From Demequina oxidasica (GTDB lineage Bacteria; Actinomycetota; Actinomycetes; Actinomycetales; Demequinaceae), in assembly GCF_000975115.1 (NCBI RefSeq), contig NZ_BBRE01000001.1:1-64000 (forward strand): a DNA stretch of 64,000 nucleotides, in the 5' to 3' direction. Every line of letters begins with the position of its first letter. Position 1 is the stretch's first letter. Under the pieces are notes generated by a model. That model was not told the DNA's origin. It searched no databases and worked only from the letters and a program-made list of their open reading frames with translations. Below, one piece after another: positions 40,926 through 51,323 of the stretch. Both the position numbers and the translations under genes were made by a program.

Positions 40926-41351
40926 CTATGGGTTGCGTGCCCTCAGCGCCGACGCCGCGGAAAGTTGGCGTAGCGCCATCATGGCGTCGTCCGCTCGTTC
41001 GCAGGGAACAAAGATGTGGTCATGGTGATATCCCGCGACGACGTTCGCGCTGATGCCTACATCGCCGAGCGCGGCAGCGAAGGCCGCCGTCAGCCCCACG
41101 GCTTCGAGCGCTGAGTGGACCTCGAGAGTGATCCTCGCGCTGGGATACTCACACTTGAGGCCGTAAGCCTCAGCTATGGAGGACTCGAGGACAAGCGTGA
41201 GCCCCTCATCCTCACGGACAGTGACCACTGCGGCAGCGACAACCTCATTCGCGACGCTTGCCGAATCGACACTTGCCCAGACATACACCGCAGTGTCCAG
41301 TCGCGGTTGCATACTCGCGAGCAGCACCCGTAGATCGGCCTCACCTGACAT
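40926..41351 (-). CDS. ACT-domain protein
   Basis: A 141-residue protein with two ACT-like repeats (COG3602 type): an N-terminal one with AVYVWASVD and a C-terminal one with ITLEVHSALEAVGLTAAFAAAL and VVAGYHHDHIFVP. This group is thought to bind amino acids as regulators; the ligand is unknown. Stand-alone gene in an otherwise unrelated neighbourhood. Confidence 0.82.
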   Translation of the reverse strand: MSGEADLRVLLASMQPRLDTAVYVWASVDSASVANEVVAAAVVTVREDEGLTLVLESSIAEAYGLKCEYPSARITLEVHSALEAVGLTAAFAAALGDVGISANVVAGYHHDHIFVPCERADDAMMALRQLSAASALRARNP

Positions 41352-41520
41352 GCCGACAGACTATCGATCCCGGACTACCGACAAGACCGGGGCTCCGTTA
41401 TCCACCCGTCACTGCCATGGCCATCGCTGGCGGCACTTCCTTGTCGAGCTTTGGCGCGACCAGTGGCCATCGGCACCCACGCGTCCCCTGCTCAGCGTGC
41501 AGCGTAGGCTGAAGTACCAA

Positions 41521-42447
41521 TTATTTTGGGGTGCGGCGGAAGCGCAACTCCACCCTGCCATCGGCCGTATGCGAGACGGCCACGGCGTCCACGTCCTCCG
41601 CGAAGTTCAGGTCGGCGATCACTTCTCCCTGACGGATTTCCGCGGCCGATGCCACGCCTCCGAACTCGGTGACCGTCGCCTCAGTATCGATGTCGCCTAG
41701 GCGCGCGGCGATGGCTGTCACTTGCGCGCCCGGGAGGGTCGAGGTGAAAGCCCCCACGTGCTTGGGGTTCTTGGCCGGCAGCCAGTCATCACGACCCCCA
41801 GCGCGCGCGCTGGCACGATCCGGTCCCGCAGGTATTCCAAACACGAACTGCGCGGCGTCGTCCTGCGGGGAAAACTCAACCCAGGCATCGGCGACCCGTA
41901 GGGGTCGCGCGCGTGTGGAGTTGGGATCCTCAATGTAGGTGTCGTTCACCGTCCAGCCGTGGGACTCGACCCACGTTCGCCACCGCTCGTACTCCTGCGG
42001 GTAGATCCCCCATAGAGGGCCGAGGATGAGACTCTCACCTGCGGCAGAGACCACCAGACGCGGGACGGCGGTGCGGGTGTCCGATGCGACGGCCAGTGTC
42101 TCGCCCGTGGCGAAGGTCGCCACCGCGCGGCGCGAGTCATGCGTGCCGTGCCACCCGGTGAGGGCAGCGTGCGTCACCGTGAAGTAGACCTCGCTTGCGC
42201 GCCAGCCCAAATAGGCTTTGGTGCGGTAGTAGCCGGCCACAATGAGCGCCACTAGGACGGTGATGAATGTCAGCGTGCCCACGAACCCGAGCGGCTGCCA
42301 GCTGCTTGCGATGGGCCAGGCCAGCAGAGCCGAGCCCACGACGAGAGCGCCGTACCAGGGCACGTGCTTGGGCTCGATGAGAACAAAGGGACCCGAGCGC
42401 CCCGCGTTGAGGACGAACTGGTCGTCGGCGACGGGCTGCTGAGTCAT
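41521..42447 (-). CDS. Membrane protein of unknown function
   Basis: 308 residues. Two membrane segments at about residues 32-70 (GALVVGSALLAWPIASSW; VGTLTFITVLVALIVAGYY), then a large soluble portion containing a PH-like beta region (VYFTVTHAALTGW) and a C-terminal part that reads like a second DUF3093/PH-type fold. No catalytic motif. Convergence and spacing (about 100 bases) to the CNNM gene do not indicate a partner. Confidence 0.6.
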   Translation of the reverse strand: MTQQPVADDQFVLNAGRSGPFVLIEPKHVPWYGALVVGSALLAWPIASSWQPLGFVGTLTFITVLVALIVAGYYRTKAYLGWRASEVYFTVTHAALTGWHGTHDSRRAVATFATGETLAVASDTRTAVPRLVVSAAGESLILGPLWGIYPQEYERWRTWVESHGWTVNDTYIEDPNSTRARPLRVADAWVEFSPQDDAAQFVFGIPAGPDRASARAGGRDDWLPAKNPKHVGAFTSTLPGAQVTAIAARLGDIDTEATVTEFGGVASAAEIRQGEVIADLNFAEDVDAVAVSHTADGRVELRFRRTPK

Positions 42448-42553
42448 GAGGAAAGGCTACCCACAACTTCACCCAGGCACCTTTGCCCCGACTGCTGGGC
42501 GGCGCACAGCCACGCGAGTTAGCGTCCGGCGCCTCTTCGCCTAAAGTAGACCC

Positions 42554-42655
42554 ATGCCCGACGCGCACAGTCACAAGCGTGGGAGCGGTGCTCAGCACGA
42601 CCGCCTCACGCTCCCCCACCTTTCATCACTAGTGACACTTGAGGCCCCCGCATGA
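42554..42655 (+). CDS. Possible 33-residue leader ORF overlapping the first CNNM gene
   Basis: An ATG at 42554 lies six bases after a -10-like TAAAGT (42542-42547) with a TTAGCG -35-like element 17 bases before, suggesting a leaderless message. The frame ends in TGA overlapping the CNNM ATG as ATGA, which would couple their translation. Composition (His/Arg/Ser-rich) shows no family. It could simply be 5' untranslated sequence. Confidence 0.3.
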   Translation: MPDAHSHKRGSGAQHDRLTLPHLSSLVTLEAPA

Positions 42656-44016
42656 CCGCCGCCTGGCTACTTCTAGTGCTCACACTGCTCCTCATCGGGG
42701 CCAATGCGCTGTTTGTGACCGCCGAATTCGCGTTCATCACAGTCGACCGCGCATCTGTCGACAAGCGAGCGGGCGAGGGCGACGCACGGGCCGTGTCCTT
42801 GCAAGCCGGCCTCAAGAAGCTCTCGACTGAGCTCTCGGGTGCGCAACTCGGTATCACCGTGACCTCACTCTTGGTGGGGTTCATTGCCGAGCCATCGATT
42901 GCGACGCTACTCGAAGGGCCCATTGCGGCTCTGGGCGTGCCCGAGGGCTCCACGCTCGCCGTGTCGCTTGCCTTTGCCTTCATCATCGCCACCGTGACAC
43001 AGATGGTGTTCGGCGAATTGGTCCCCAAGAACTGGGCCATTGCTGAGCCGATGCGCGCCGGACGCATGGTGGCGGGCTTCCAACGCGGCTTCACCTGGCT
43101 CGCGCAACCCCTCCTTCGTGTGCTGAATGGTTCCGCCAACGGCATCGTGCGCGCGCTTGGCGTCGAGCCCCGCGAGGAACTGGCGTCGGCACGTTCGGTT
43201 CAGGAACTTGAATCTCTGGCAGCACGGTCTGGCGAACGCGGCACCCTAGAACCCCACGTGGCCCAGCGACTGTCCCGCGCGGCCGAACTGCGTGAACGCA
43301 CAGCATCAGACGCCATGACTCCCCGTCCGCGACTCCATTTTGTAGACGCCGACGACACGGTCACTGACCTCCTTCACCTTGCCTCGGAGACCGGGCATGC
43401 CCGCTTTCCTATCCGTGGCGAGGGCGTAGACGACATTGTGGGCGTGGCGCACTTCAAGCGGGCGCTTTCTGTTCCCGCCCGCTCCCGCAAGTCCACTCGC
43501 ATGTCGGACATCATGATGCCCATCGCAGCGGTGCCGTCTTCGATGCCGCTGAACGCGGTGCTCGAACAACTGAGAGGTGGTGTGCAGATGGCTGTCGTCG
43601 TTGATGAGTACGGCGGCACCGATGGCGTCATTACTCTTGAGGACCTAGTCGAGGAGATCGTGGGCGAGATCGAGGATGAGCAAGACCTTCCCGTGAGCCG
43701 GCACCGCAAGATTGGGCCTCGTCGATGGTCATTGTCAGGTCTGCTGCGACCCGACGAGGCGGGTGAGATAGCGGGGCTGGAGCTTCCCGAGGCCGATGAG
43801 TCCGACACCCTGGGCGGTTTCCTCACCGAGCACCTCGAGCGTTTTCCCGTGCGCGGCGACCTCATCGAACTCGAGGCTCGCGACGAGACAGACCGCGACT
43901 CCGATGGTCTGGCACGCCCTGTCACGGTGACCCTGAAGGTCACGCGCATCGATGGTCACCGAGTGGATCGCGTGATGCTCGATGTCCTCGAGCGAGAGGA
44001 GGGTGACGATGAGTGA
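42652..44016 (+). CDS. CNNM/CBS/CorC_HlyC-domain membrane protein
   Basis: 454 residues. N-terminal DUF21/CNNM domain with three to four membrane segments (including GANALFVTAEFAFITVDR), then a CBS pair near residues 215-340 and a C-terminal CorC_HlyC domain. The family (HlyC/CorC, MgtE-linked, CNNM) transports or regulates Mg2+/Co2+. It overlaps the following paralogue by eight bases, so the two are coupled. Ribosome site TTGAGG is visible. Confidence 0.88.
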   Translation: MTAAWLLLVLTLLLIGANALFVTAEFAFITVDRASVDKRAGEGDARAVSLQAGLKKLSTELSGAQLGITVTSLLVGFIAEPSIATLLEGPIAALGVPEGSTLAVSLAFAFIIATVTQMVFGELVPKNWAIAEPMRAGRMVAGFQRGFTWLAQPLLRVLNGSANGIVRALGVEPREELASARSVQELESLAARSGERGTLEPHVAQRLSRAAELRERTASDAMTPRPRLHFVDADDTVTDLLHLASETGHARFPIRGEGVDDIVGVAHFKRALSVPARSRKSTRMSDIMMPIAAVPSSMPLNAVLEQLRGGVQMAVVVDEYGGTDGVITLEDLVEEIVGEIEDEQDLPVSRHRKIGPRRWSLSGLLRPDEAGEIAGLELPEADESDTLGGFLTEHLERFPVRGDLIELEARDETDRDSDGLARPVTVTLKVTRIDGHRVDRVMLDVLEREEGDDE

Positions 44017-45052
44017 CTTCACCGCGATCGCCATCGCTATCGCGCTACTACTTGGCAACGCCTTCTTTGTGGGCGCCGAGTTCGCGCTCATCTCCGCTAG
44101 GCGCACCCAGATCGAGCCCCGCGCCGCCGCGGGATCGCGCTCAGCTAGGCTCACCATTCGCGGCATGGAGCACGTGTCCATGATGATGGCCGGGGCCCAA
44201 CTGGGCATCACTATGTGCTCGCTTGGCCTGGGAGCAATCGCAGAGCCGGCCATCGCTCACCTGCTCGAGGTGCCGCTGGAGGCCATCGGCGTGTCCGGCG
44301 CCTGGTTGCACGGGGTGGCCTTCACCATCGCGCTAGCCCTTGTGGTCTTCCTGCACATGGTGCTGGGCGAGATGGTTCCCAAGAACCTCGCCATCGCGGG
44401 ACCTGAGCGCACCGCGCTCATCCTAGGTCCGCCGTTGTACGTGGTCGTCACGGTCCTGAAGCCCGTCATTTGGCTACTCAACGCCATCGCGAACCTGGTG
44501 CTGAAGATGCTGCGCGTCAACCCACAAGACGAGGTTGCGTCCACCTTTGACGCAGACGAGGTAGGCGGGCTCATTGCGCAGTCTCGTGCCGAGGGCTTGC
44601 TGGACGAGGCTGAGCACCGGGTGCTGAGCGGTTCCCTCACACTGGGCTTCGAGACTGTACGCGACGTCATGGTGCCCCGCGAGGATCTGATCACCCTGCC
44701 CGTGGGAGCCACGCCTCAGCAGGCGCAGCGTCTTTGCGTCAAGACCGGGTTCTCACGCTTCCCGCTCGAGGACGACGGCGGCGTCATCGTGGGTTACGTT
44801 CACCTCAAGGACTTCGTGTCAGTGCCGCGCGGGGGCGCCACCAAGTCGCTACCGGCCGATGCCGTGCGGCCACTGGTGACGATTTCCGCCGATGAGCGTC
44901 TGGATTCGGCTTTGTCGTCCATGCAGGCCCAGGGAACCCATATTGCGCTCGTAACCGATGGCGAGGACGTCATCGGCACCGCAATGCTTGAAGACGTCGT
45001 GGAGCGGCTCGTGGGCGAGGTCGTGGACGCGGGACAGGCGATCGTGTCATGA
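44009..45052 (+). CDS. CNNM/CBS-domain membrane protein (paralogue)
   Basis: 347 residues: CNNM domain (NAFFVGAEFALISARR) and CBS pair, without the C-terminal CorC_HlyC domain present in the neighbour. The ATG at 44009 with a GAGGAGGG site is used, giving an eight-base overlap with the first gene. Paired full-length and shorter CNNM genes are usual in actinobacteria and probably make a heteromeric complex. Confidence 0.87.
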   Translation: MSDFTAIAIAIALLLGNAFFVGAEFALISARRTQIEPRAAAGSRSARLTIRGMEHVSMMMAGAQLGITMCSLGLGAIAEPAIAHLLEVPLEAIGVSGAWLHGVAFTIALALVVFLHMVLGEMVPKNLAIAGPERTALILGPPLYVVVTVLKPVIWLLNAIANLVLKMLRVNPQDEVASTFDADEVGGLIAQSRAEGLLDEAEHRVLSGSLTLGFETVRDVMVPREDLITLPVGATPQQAQRLCVKTGFSRFPLEDDGGVIVGYVHLKDFVSVPRGGATKSLPADAVRPLVTISADERLDSALSSMQAQGTHIALVTDGEDVIGTAMLEDVVERLVGEVVDAGQAIVS

Positions 45053-45669
45053 CCACAACTCCCCTGCCCAACGGCAAAGCCGCAGGCCGCACCAATCCTG
45101 TCGAGGATCCCACCCGGAGCGACCGCGAAAAGATGCTCGCCGGTGAGTGGTTCAAGTACCGCGCCGGCCCGGAACTCGCCGACGCCCAGCGCATCACCAA
45201 GGGCACGTGTCAACGCTTGAACGAGCTCTACCCTGTGGACCCCGTTCAAGCGACGCAGTTACTCACCGACCTGCTGGATGAGTGTGGTCCCGGCCTGGAC
45301 TTCCGTCCCCCGTTCTCGATCGAGTATCAAGAGCGCGTGCGCCTGGGAAGCAACGTCTTCATCAACACCGACTTCATGGTGCTGGGCGGCGGTCTTGTCA
45401 CCATTGGCGACAACGTACTCATTGGGCCCGATGCGCGCCTCTACACCCCCAACCACCCCGCGGATCTCGACCTACGCCGTGCTGGGTGGGAGATTGGGTT
45501 GCCCATCACCATCGAGGACGATGTATGGCTGGGCGGGTCCGTGGTGATCTGCCCCGGTGTCTCCATCGGGCGCGGCTCGATTGTGGGCGCGGGCTCCGTC
45601 GTCACCAAGGACGTGCCGCCTGGCGTCATCGCGGGCGGGAATCCCGCAAAGGTGCTTCGGGAACTGTAA
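45049..45669 (+). CDS. Hexapeptide-repeat (maltose/galactoside-type) O-acetyltransferase
   Basis: A 206-residue left-handed beta-helix acetyltransferase like Maa/LacA. N-terminal Maa-type domain (EKMLAGEWFKYRAGPELADAQ), hexapeptide repeats, and the catalytic histidine in YTPNHP. Tail GNPAKVLREL is standard. An ATGA overlap joins it to the CNNM gene. Acceptor sugar unknown. Confidence 0.88.
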   Translation: MTTTPLPNGKAAGRTNPVEDPTRSDREKMLAGEWFKYRAGPELADAQRITKGTCQRLNELYPVDPVQATQLLTDLLDECGPGLDFRPPFSIEYQERVRLGSNVFINTDFMVLGGGLVTIGDNVLIGPDARLYTPNHPADLDLRRAGWEIGLPITIEDDVWLGGSVVICPGVSIGRGSIVGAGSVVTKDVPPGVIAGGNPAKVLREL

Positions 45670-45778
45670 GCACCCGTTGGTGCAATAACCCTACTCATGC
45701 CACCGGATGTCGGCACATGTCGCTAGTCTGGTGCACGAGCGGGGCAGCTAAGGGTGCCGCCCCAGGCGGGCGGCGAGC

Positions 45779-46906
45779 ATGTCCTATCAACAATCACGCG
45801 CCCACTCCCCCCGGCTTCCCCCTGCCGGATGGATGCCCGACCCGAGCGAGACGGACCTGGAGCGCTACTGGGACGGCTCACGCTGGACTGCACGCACACG
45901 TAATCGATTCACGCGCATCGAAACCGGTGTCGTTGCTCCTACCTACGACCGGGCGGACACTTCTCTTCGGTCCTACTCCTTGAGCGCGGCGCCACCCAAG
46001 CCCCGGCGAGGCAGACGCGCACTCGTCCTTCTCACCGTCATCGCCGTAGCTGTCGGCGGCTATTCCTACGTCAACCGCGCAGAAGTGGCGCCGGCAGTGA
46101 GCGAGGTCGCGTCAGCAGTCGCTGACGCGACTAAGCCGAATGGCGTCGACGTGGACTACCCGACTTTCGGCTCCACCGAACTCGTCACCTACCTGGAGCG
46201 CGGAATGATCGCGCAGCAGAGCCACATCGACGTGACCCACTGGGCTCGCGTGAACGGGACGGACTCCCTGACCGATGCCATGAGCGAAGCGATGACACAG
46301 AATCCGTACATCTATTCCGCTGCCTACACGGTGTTTGACCACGGTGGCACCGTCACTGTTGAGCCCGACTACCCGTACGACCGCGACGAGGGCGACCGCC
46401 GCAGAGCCGCCACCATGCACGCCGTCGCGTCCGGCGTCGCGCAATCGGGCGCGAGCTCAGCCACCTCAGACGAGGAAAAGGTTCGGCTTATCCACGACTA
46501 CATCGTGAACGTCGGCACGTATGACTACGCGGCGTTCGATGAGATCAATGCCCAGCAAAGTACCGTTCGAGTCCAGGAATCTCAGGAGGCATACGGATTG
46601 CTGGTCAACGGCACCTCAGTGTGCAACGGCTACGCGCAAGCGTTCAACGCAATGGCCGCCGCCGTGGGCCTCACCTCTGTGGAAGTGACAGGATCCGACA
46701 GTGCCGGCGCTACCGGTGGCAATCACGCGTGGAACAAGGTCCTGATCGACGGCGAGTGGCTGCTAGTAGACACCACCTGGGATGACTCGGGCGACGAACT
46801 GAGCCACGACTATTTGCTATTGCGCGACGACGCTCCCATCCTCGCTTCACGCACGCACGATTCGGATTGGGTCGTCGACGCCAATATGGGTAACTTCGCG
46901 AGTTAA
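45779..46906 (+). CDS. Transglutaminase-like protein with N-terminal DUF2510
   Basis: 375 residues. A DUF2510 domain at the N-terminus (PAGWMPDPSETD..RYWDGSRWT), one membrane segment (RALVLLTVIAVAVGGYSYV), then an extracytoplasmic transglutaminase-like cysteine protease fold with cysteine in GTSVCNGYAQAF, histidine in GNHAWNKV and aspartate in LLVDTTWDD. Likely acts on cell-envelope proteins; the substrate is unknown. Convergent with pheT. Confidence 0.85.
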   Translation: MSYQQSRAHSPRLPPAGWMPDPSETDLERYWDGSRWTARTRNRFTRIETGVVAPTYDRADTSLRSYSLSAAPPKPRRGRRALVLLTVIAVAVGGYSYVNRAEVAPAVSEVASAVADATKPNGVDVDYPTFGSTELVTYLERGMIAQQSHIDVTHWARVNGTDSLTDAMSEAMTQNPYIYSAAYTVFDHGGTVTVEPDYPYDRDEGDRRRAATMHAVASGVAQSGASSATSDEEKVRLIHDYIVNVGTYDYAAFDEINAQQSTVRVQESQEAYGLLVNGTSVCNGYAQAFNAMAAAVGLTSVEVTGSDSAGATGGNHAWNKVLIDGEWLLVDTTWDDSGDELSHDYLLLRDDAPILASRTHDSDWVVDANMGNFAS

Positions 46907-46978
46907 GTGCACAGCAGCACTCCGTTGGGGCCGCTGGGGTGCCCCTCTGGGTCCCTAAAAATCAGGGCTGCAGGTCAG

Positions 46979-49639
46979 CTAGCGCAGCACTGCCTCAAAT
47001 TCACTCTCCGCAGCGGCAATGATCGCCTTGCGCACCTCGAGGACGTCCTCGGCAGACAGCGTCTTGTCCTCAGCACGCATGCGCACGGCAACGGCGAGAG
47101 ACTTCTTGCCCTCACCCACCTGCTCGCCCACGTAGACGTCGAACACTCGCGCGTCCTCCACTAGGTCTCCCCCGGCGCGCCTCACGCACGCCACGAGATC
47201 TCCCGCGGCCACGTCGGAGGCGACGACAAACGCGAAGTCCTCCTTGGCGAGCGGCTGGGCGTTCACGGCATCGGCCAGAGTGATCTGCCCCTCACGGAAC
47301 TCGACCATCGGGTCCAGGATCATCTCGAAGGCAACCGTGCGGGAAGGCAGACCAAGGGTCTCCAGCACCTTGGGGTGCAATTCGCCCGCGTGACCCACAA
47401 AGGTTCCGTCAACGAGGCGGTACGTGGCGCATCGGCCCGGATGCCACGGCATGTGAGCCTCGGCGGACGCCACAATCGTGACCCCAGCCATCTGCGCGAC
47501 CGCCTGAGCCGCGGCTAGAGCATCGGTCCAGTCGAACGGCGCACCGGCACCGTGCCAGCCGGACGGCGTGCGCTGGCCAGTCATGAGTCCACCCACGCGA
47601 CGCGGCTGCATGGGCAGCGAATCGTTGAGTGCCTCGACGTCGTCAGGCGTGATGGCGTCACCGGAGAAGGTGCGCGCCACCTGGCCGATGTTGCTGGCAC
47701 GGTAGGCGCGACCCACCTCGTAGATGGCAACATCCTGGGCGCCACGGCCCAGGTTCACCTTGAGCGCATCCACGAGCGACTGGATCAGCGACGTACGCAT
47801 CAGTGGAAGCTCGGCGCTCAGCGGGTTAGCCAGGCGCACCACCTCGCGACGCGGGTCGCCATCCGGAATCAGCATGTCGTCCAGGCGCTGTTCCGAGATG
47901 AACGGGTAGGTCAGCACCTGTGTTAGCCCGCGATCAGCAAGACCGCGCGCGACGGACTTGCGCACCTTCTGCGAGTGCGTGTAGCCGCGACCGGGCGGAG
48001 GGGTGGGCAGCACCGATGGCAGGTTCTCAAATCCGTGGAGCCGCGCGACCTCTTCGACCAGGTTGATCGCGTCAGTGAGGTCGGGACGCCACGTGGGCGG
48101 CGTAACGGTCAACGAGTCCGGCTCGGACAGCGCCTCGAACAGTTTGACCGTGCAGCCCACCTGCTCAAGAGCACCGATGACGCCAGCCCGGGTGTACTCC
48201 ACTCCCACAATCGACCCGGGGAAGTCCACGCGCATCTCGATGGGGGTGGGGGCGACGGTGTCGTTAACATCCGTGACCTGAGTGTCCACCTCGCCGCCGC
48301 CAAACTTGGTCAGCAGGTCGATGGCGCGCTGCACCGCGACGGGTGCGAGCTGGGTGTCGACGCCACGCTCGAACCGGCGAGAGGCCTCGGATCCCAGCTT
48401 GTGACGGCGGGCCGAGCGCGCGATGGTGATCGGGTCGAAGTGTGCGCCCTCCAACAGGATGTCGGTGGTCGAGTCTGACACCTCGGTATCCGCCCCTCCC
48501 ATTACGCCTGCAATTCCGATGGCGCGCGCGCCGCGCCCACCTTCGGAGTCACAAATCAGCAGGTCTTCACCGTCAAGGTTGCGCTCGGAGTCGTCCAGCG
48601 TGGTCAACGTGGAGATCGCCGGCAGGTCACCACTAGCCGATGCGCGGCGCACCACAATCGGCGCCGTCAGCTTTGCGAGGTCGTACGCGTGCAACGGCTG
48701 ACCGAGCTCGAGCATCACATAGTTGGTGACATCGACGGCCAGCGAAATGGGCCGCATGCCCGATGCGGTCAGCCGGCTCTTCATCCACGTAGGGCTTGCC
48801 GCGGTGGGGTCGAAGCCGCGCACAATGCGCGCGACGAAGCGGTCGGCGCCCACGTTGCCCCGCACGGGCTCGGGGTCGTCAATCTCTACCGAGAACCCGC
48901 CAAAGGTCTTTGCCGGTGTCTCTATGGCAGCCGGGTCGCGAAACTCCTGGCCGGTGGCGTGCGCGTACTCGCGGGCGACTCCGCGGATCGAGAACGAGTA
49001 GCCGCGGTCCGGGGTCACATTGATCTCGATGGTGTTCTCGTCGAGTCCGAGCAGTTCAATGGCGTCCTGGCCAGGCTCGAGGTGAGCCAAAGCAAAGCCG
49101 CCGAACTCAGCATCGGCGTCCCGGGTGGGCGACTGCAACACGATGATGCCATCGTGGTCCTCACCCAGGCCCAGCTCCTTGGCGGAGCAGATCATGCCAT
49201 CCGACCAGTGGCCATACGTCTTGCGACCCGAGATGGGGAATGGTCCAGGCAGTTCGGCGCCCGGCAGCACGACGACCACGTAGTCACCCTCGACAAAGTT
49301 GTGGGCACCACAGACGATTCCGCGGCTGGGGGTAAAGAAGTGGCCGGCGTCCGGTCCCTTGCCTTCTACCTGGCCGACGTTGTCGTAGCCCTCGGTGATG
49401 GGCTCGTCGTTGTGCCCGCCTACATCCACGCGGCAGTAGTTCACGGTCTTGCCGTTGCTCGCGGTCTCCTTGACCAGCGACAGCACGCGGCCCACCACCA
49501 GCGGGCCCTTGACGGGAGGGCCTTCGATGCCCTCTTCCTCGAGCCCCACGCGCGCGAGCGCGGCGGCAACATCCTCGGCGGAGGATCCGTCAACGAGGTC
49601 AACGGACTCTGCGAGCCAACTCAGCGGTACCTTAGGCAT
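46979..49639 (-). CDS. pheT: Phenylalanyl-tRNA synthetase beta subunit
   Basis: 886 residues, somewhat longer than the usual 800-850. N-terminal B1 domain with MPKVPLSWL, a tRNA-binding (OB-fold) domain (residues about 40-160), B3/B4 and B5 domains, and a C-terminal ferredoxin-like anticodon-binding domain. Forms the alpha2-beta2 enzyme with PheS. It starts directly after the pheS stop with no intergenic base. Confidence 0.96.
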   Translation of the reverse strand: MPKVPLSWLAESVDLVDGSSAEDVAAALARVGLEEEGIEGPPVKGPLVVGRVLSLVKETASNGKTVNYCRVDVGGHNDEPITEGYDNVGQVEGKGPDAGHFFTPSRGIVCGAHNFVEGDYVVVVLPGAELPGPFPISGRKTYGHWSDGMICSAKELGLGEDHDGIIVLQSPTRDADAEFGGFALAHLEPGQDAIELLGLDENTIEINVTPDRGYSFSIRGVAREYAHATGQEFRDPAAIETPAKTFGGFSVEIDDPEPVRGNVGADRFVARIVRGFDPTAASPTWMKSRLTASGMRPISLAVDVTNYVMLELGQPLHAYDLAKLTAPIVVRRASASGDLPAISTLTTLDDSERNLDGEDLLICDSEGGRGARAIGIAGVMGGADTEVSDSTTDILLEGAHFDPITIARSARRHKLGSEASRRFERGVDTQLAPVAVQRAIDLLTKFGGGEVDTQVTDVNDTVAPTPIEMRVDFPGSIVGVEYTRAGVIGALEQVGCTVKLFEALSEPDSLTVTPPTWRPDLTDAINLVEEVARLHGFENLPSVLPTPPPGRGYTHSQKVRKSVARGLADRGLTQVLTYPFISEQRLDDMLIPDGDPRREVVRLANPLSAELPLMRTSLIQSLVDALKVNLGRGAQDVAIYEVGRAYRASNIGQVARTFSGDAITPDDVEALNDSLPMQPRRVGGLMTGQRTPSGWHGAGAPFDWTDALAAAQAVAQMAGVTIVASAEAHMPWHPGRCATYRLVDGTFVGHAGELHPKVLETLGLPSRTVAFEMILDPMVEFREGQITLADAVNAQPLAKEDFAFVVASDVAAGDLVACVRRAGGDLVEDARVFDVYVGEQVGEGKKSLAVAVRMRAEDKTLSAEDVLEVRKAIIAAAESEFEAVLR

Positions 49640-50746
<1,107 letters not shown>

Positions 50747-50806
50747 TTAAGAAGTCCCGACAATCCTACCTGGCGCACAGAGCCCCACTGTGGAGCGAGC
50801 GTAGGG

Positions 50807-51256
50807 CTAGAGCAGCCCTGCCAGCAGGAACAGCATCAACCCACCCGCGAGCGTGTTGACCACGAGCAGAATGATGCGCACGGGCCTTGGCATGTGGGGA
50901 TTCTTGACTATGGAAATGTTCATGAAGAACAGAATGAGCGCGAGCAAGAAGCCGAGCAGGTAGTTGACCAAAATCAGCACGAACGGCAGGAACATGAGGA
51001 TTCGCATGCCGAGGTCGACGTGCGCCCCCATCGCGTAGATGGGCGTGTTGTCGAGGTAGAGCTTTTGAAAGCCGGGCACGATCCCACGAGACGTCAGTTT
51101 TGATGTGCTGCCGTTGCGCATCGGCACGTCCCAGCCGCCCTTGCCGCGCCTGACGACCTCGCCGCCAACCCGAATCCTATAAAACACGCCAAAGACGCCG
51201 TCCACCTCGACGGTGTCGCGCGCGCCCTCAATGTCCAACTTCTGGACGTTGTCCAT
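50807..51256 (-). CDS. Small two-TM membrane protein
   Basis: About 149 residues. A soluble beta-rich N-terminus (VDGVFGVFYRIRVGGEVVRR, ending with WDVPMRNGST) followed by two hydrophobic segments (residues about 80-110 and 122-148, LILVNYLLGFLLALILFFMN). The ATG at 51256 has a GGGAGC site and is preferred over an extension of about 30 residues. No family recognised. Confidence 0.6.
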   Translation of the reverse strand: MDNVQKLDIEGARDTVEVDGVFGVFYRIRVGGEVVRRGKGGWDVPMRNGSTSKLTSRGIVPGFQKLYLDNTPIYAMGAHVDLGMRILMFLPFVLILVNYLLGFLLALILFFMNISIVKNPHMPRPVRIILLVVNTLAGGLMLFLLAGLL

Positions 51257-51323
51257 CTCTTGCTCCCTCACATGTGAATGTGGCGAGAATACCTCGTGCA
51301 TGTGTCCGCAATGTTGCGTGAGG

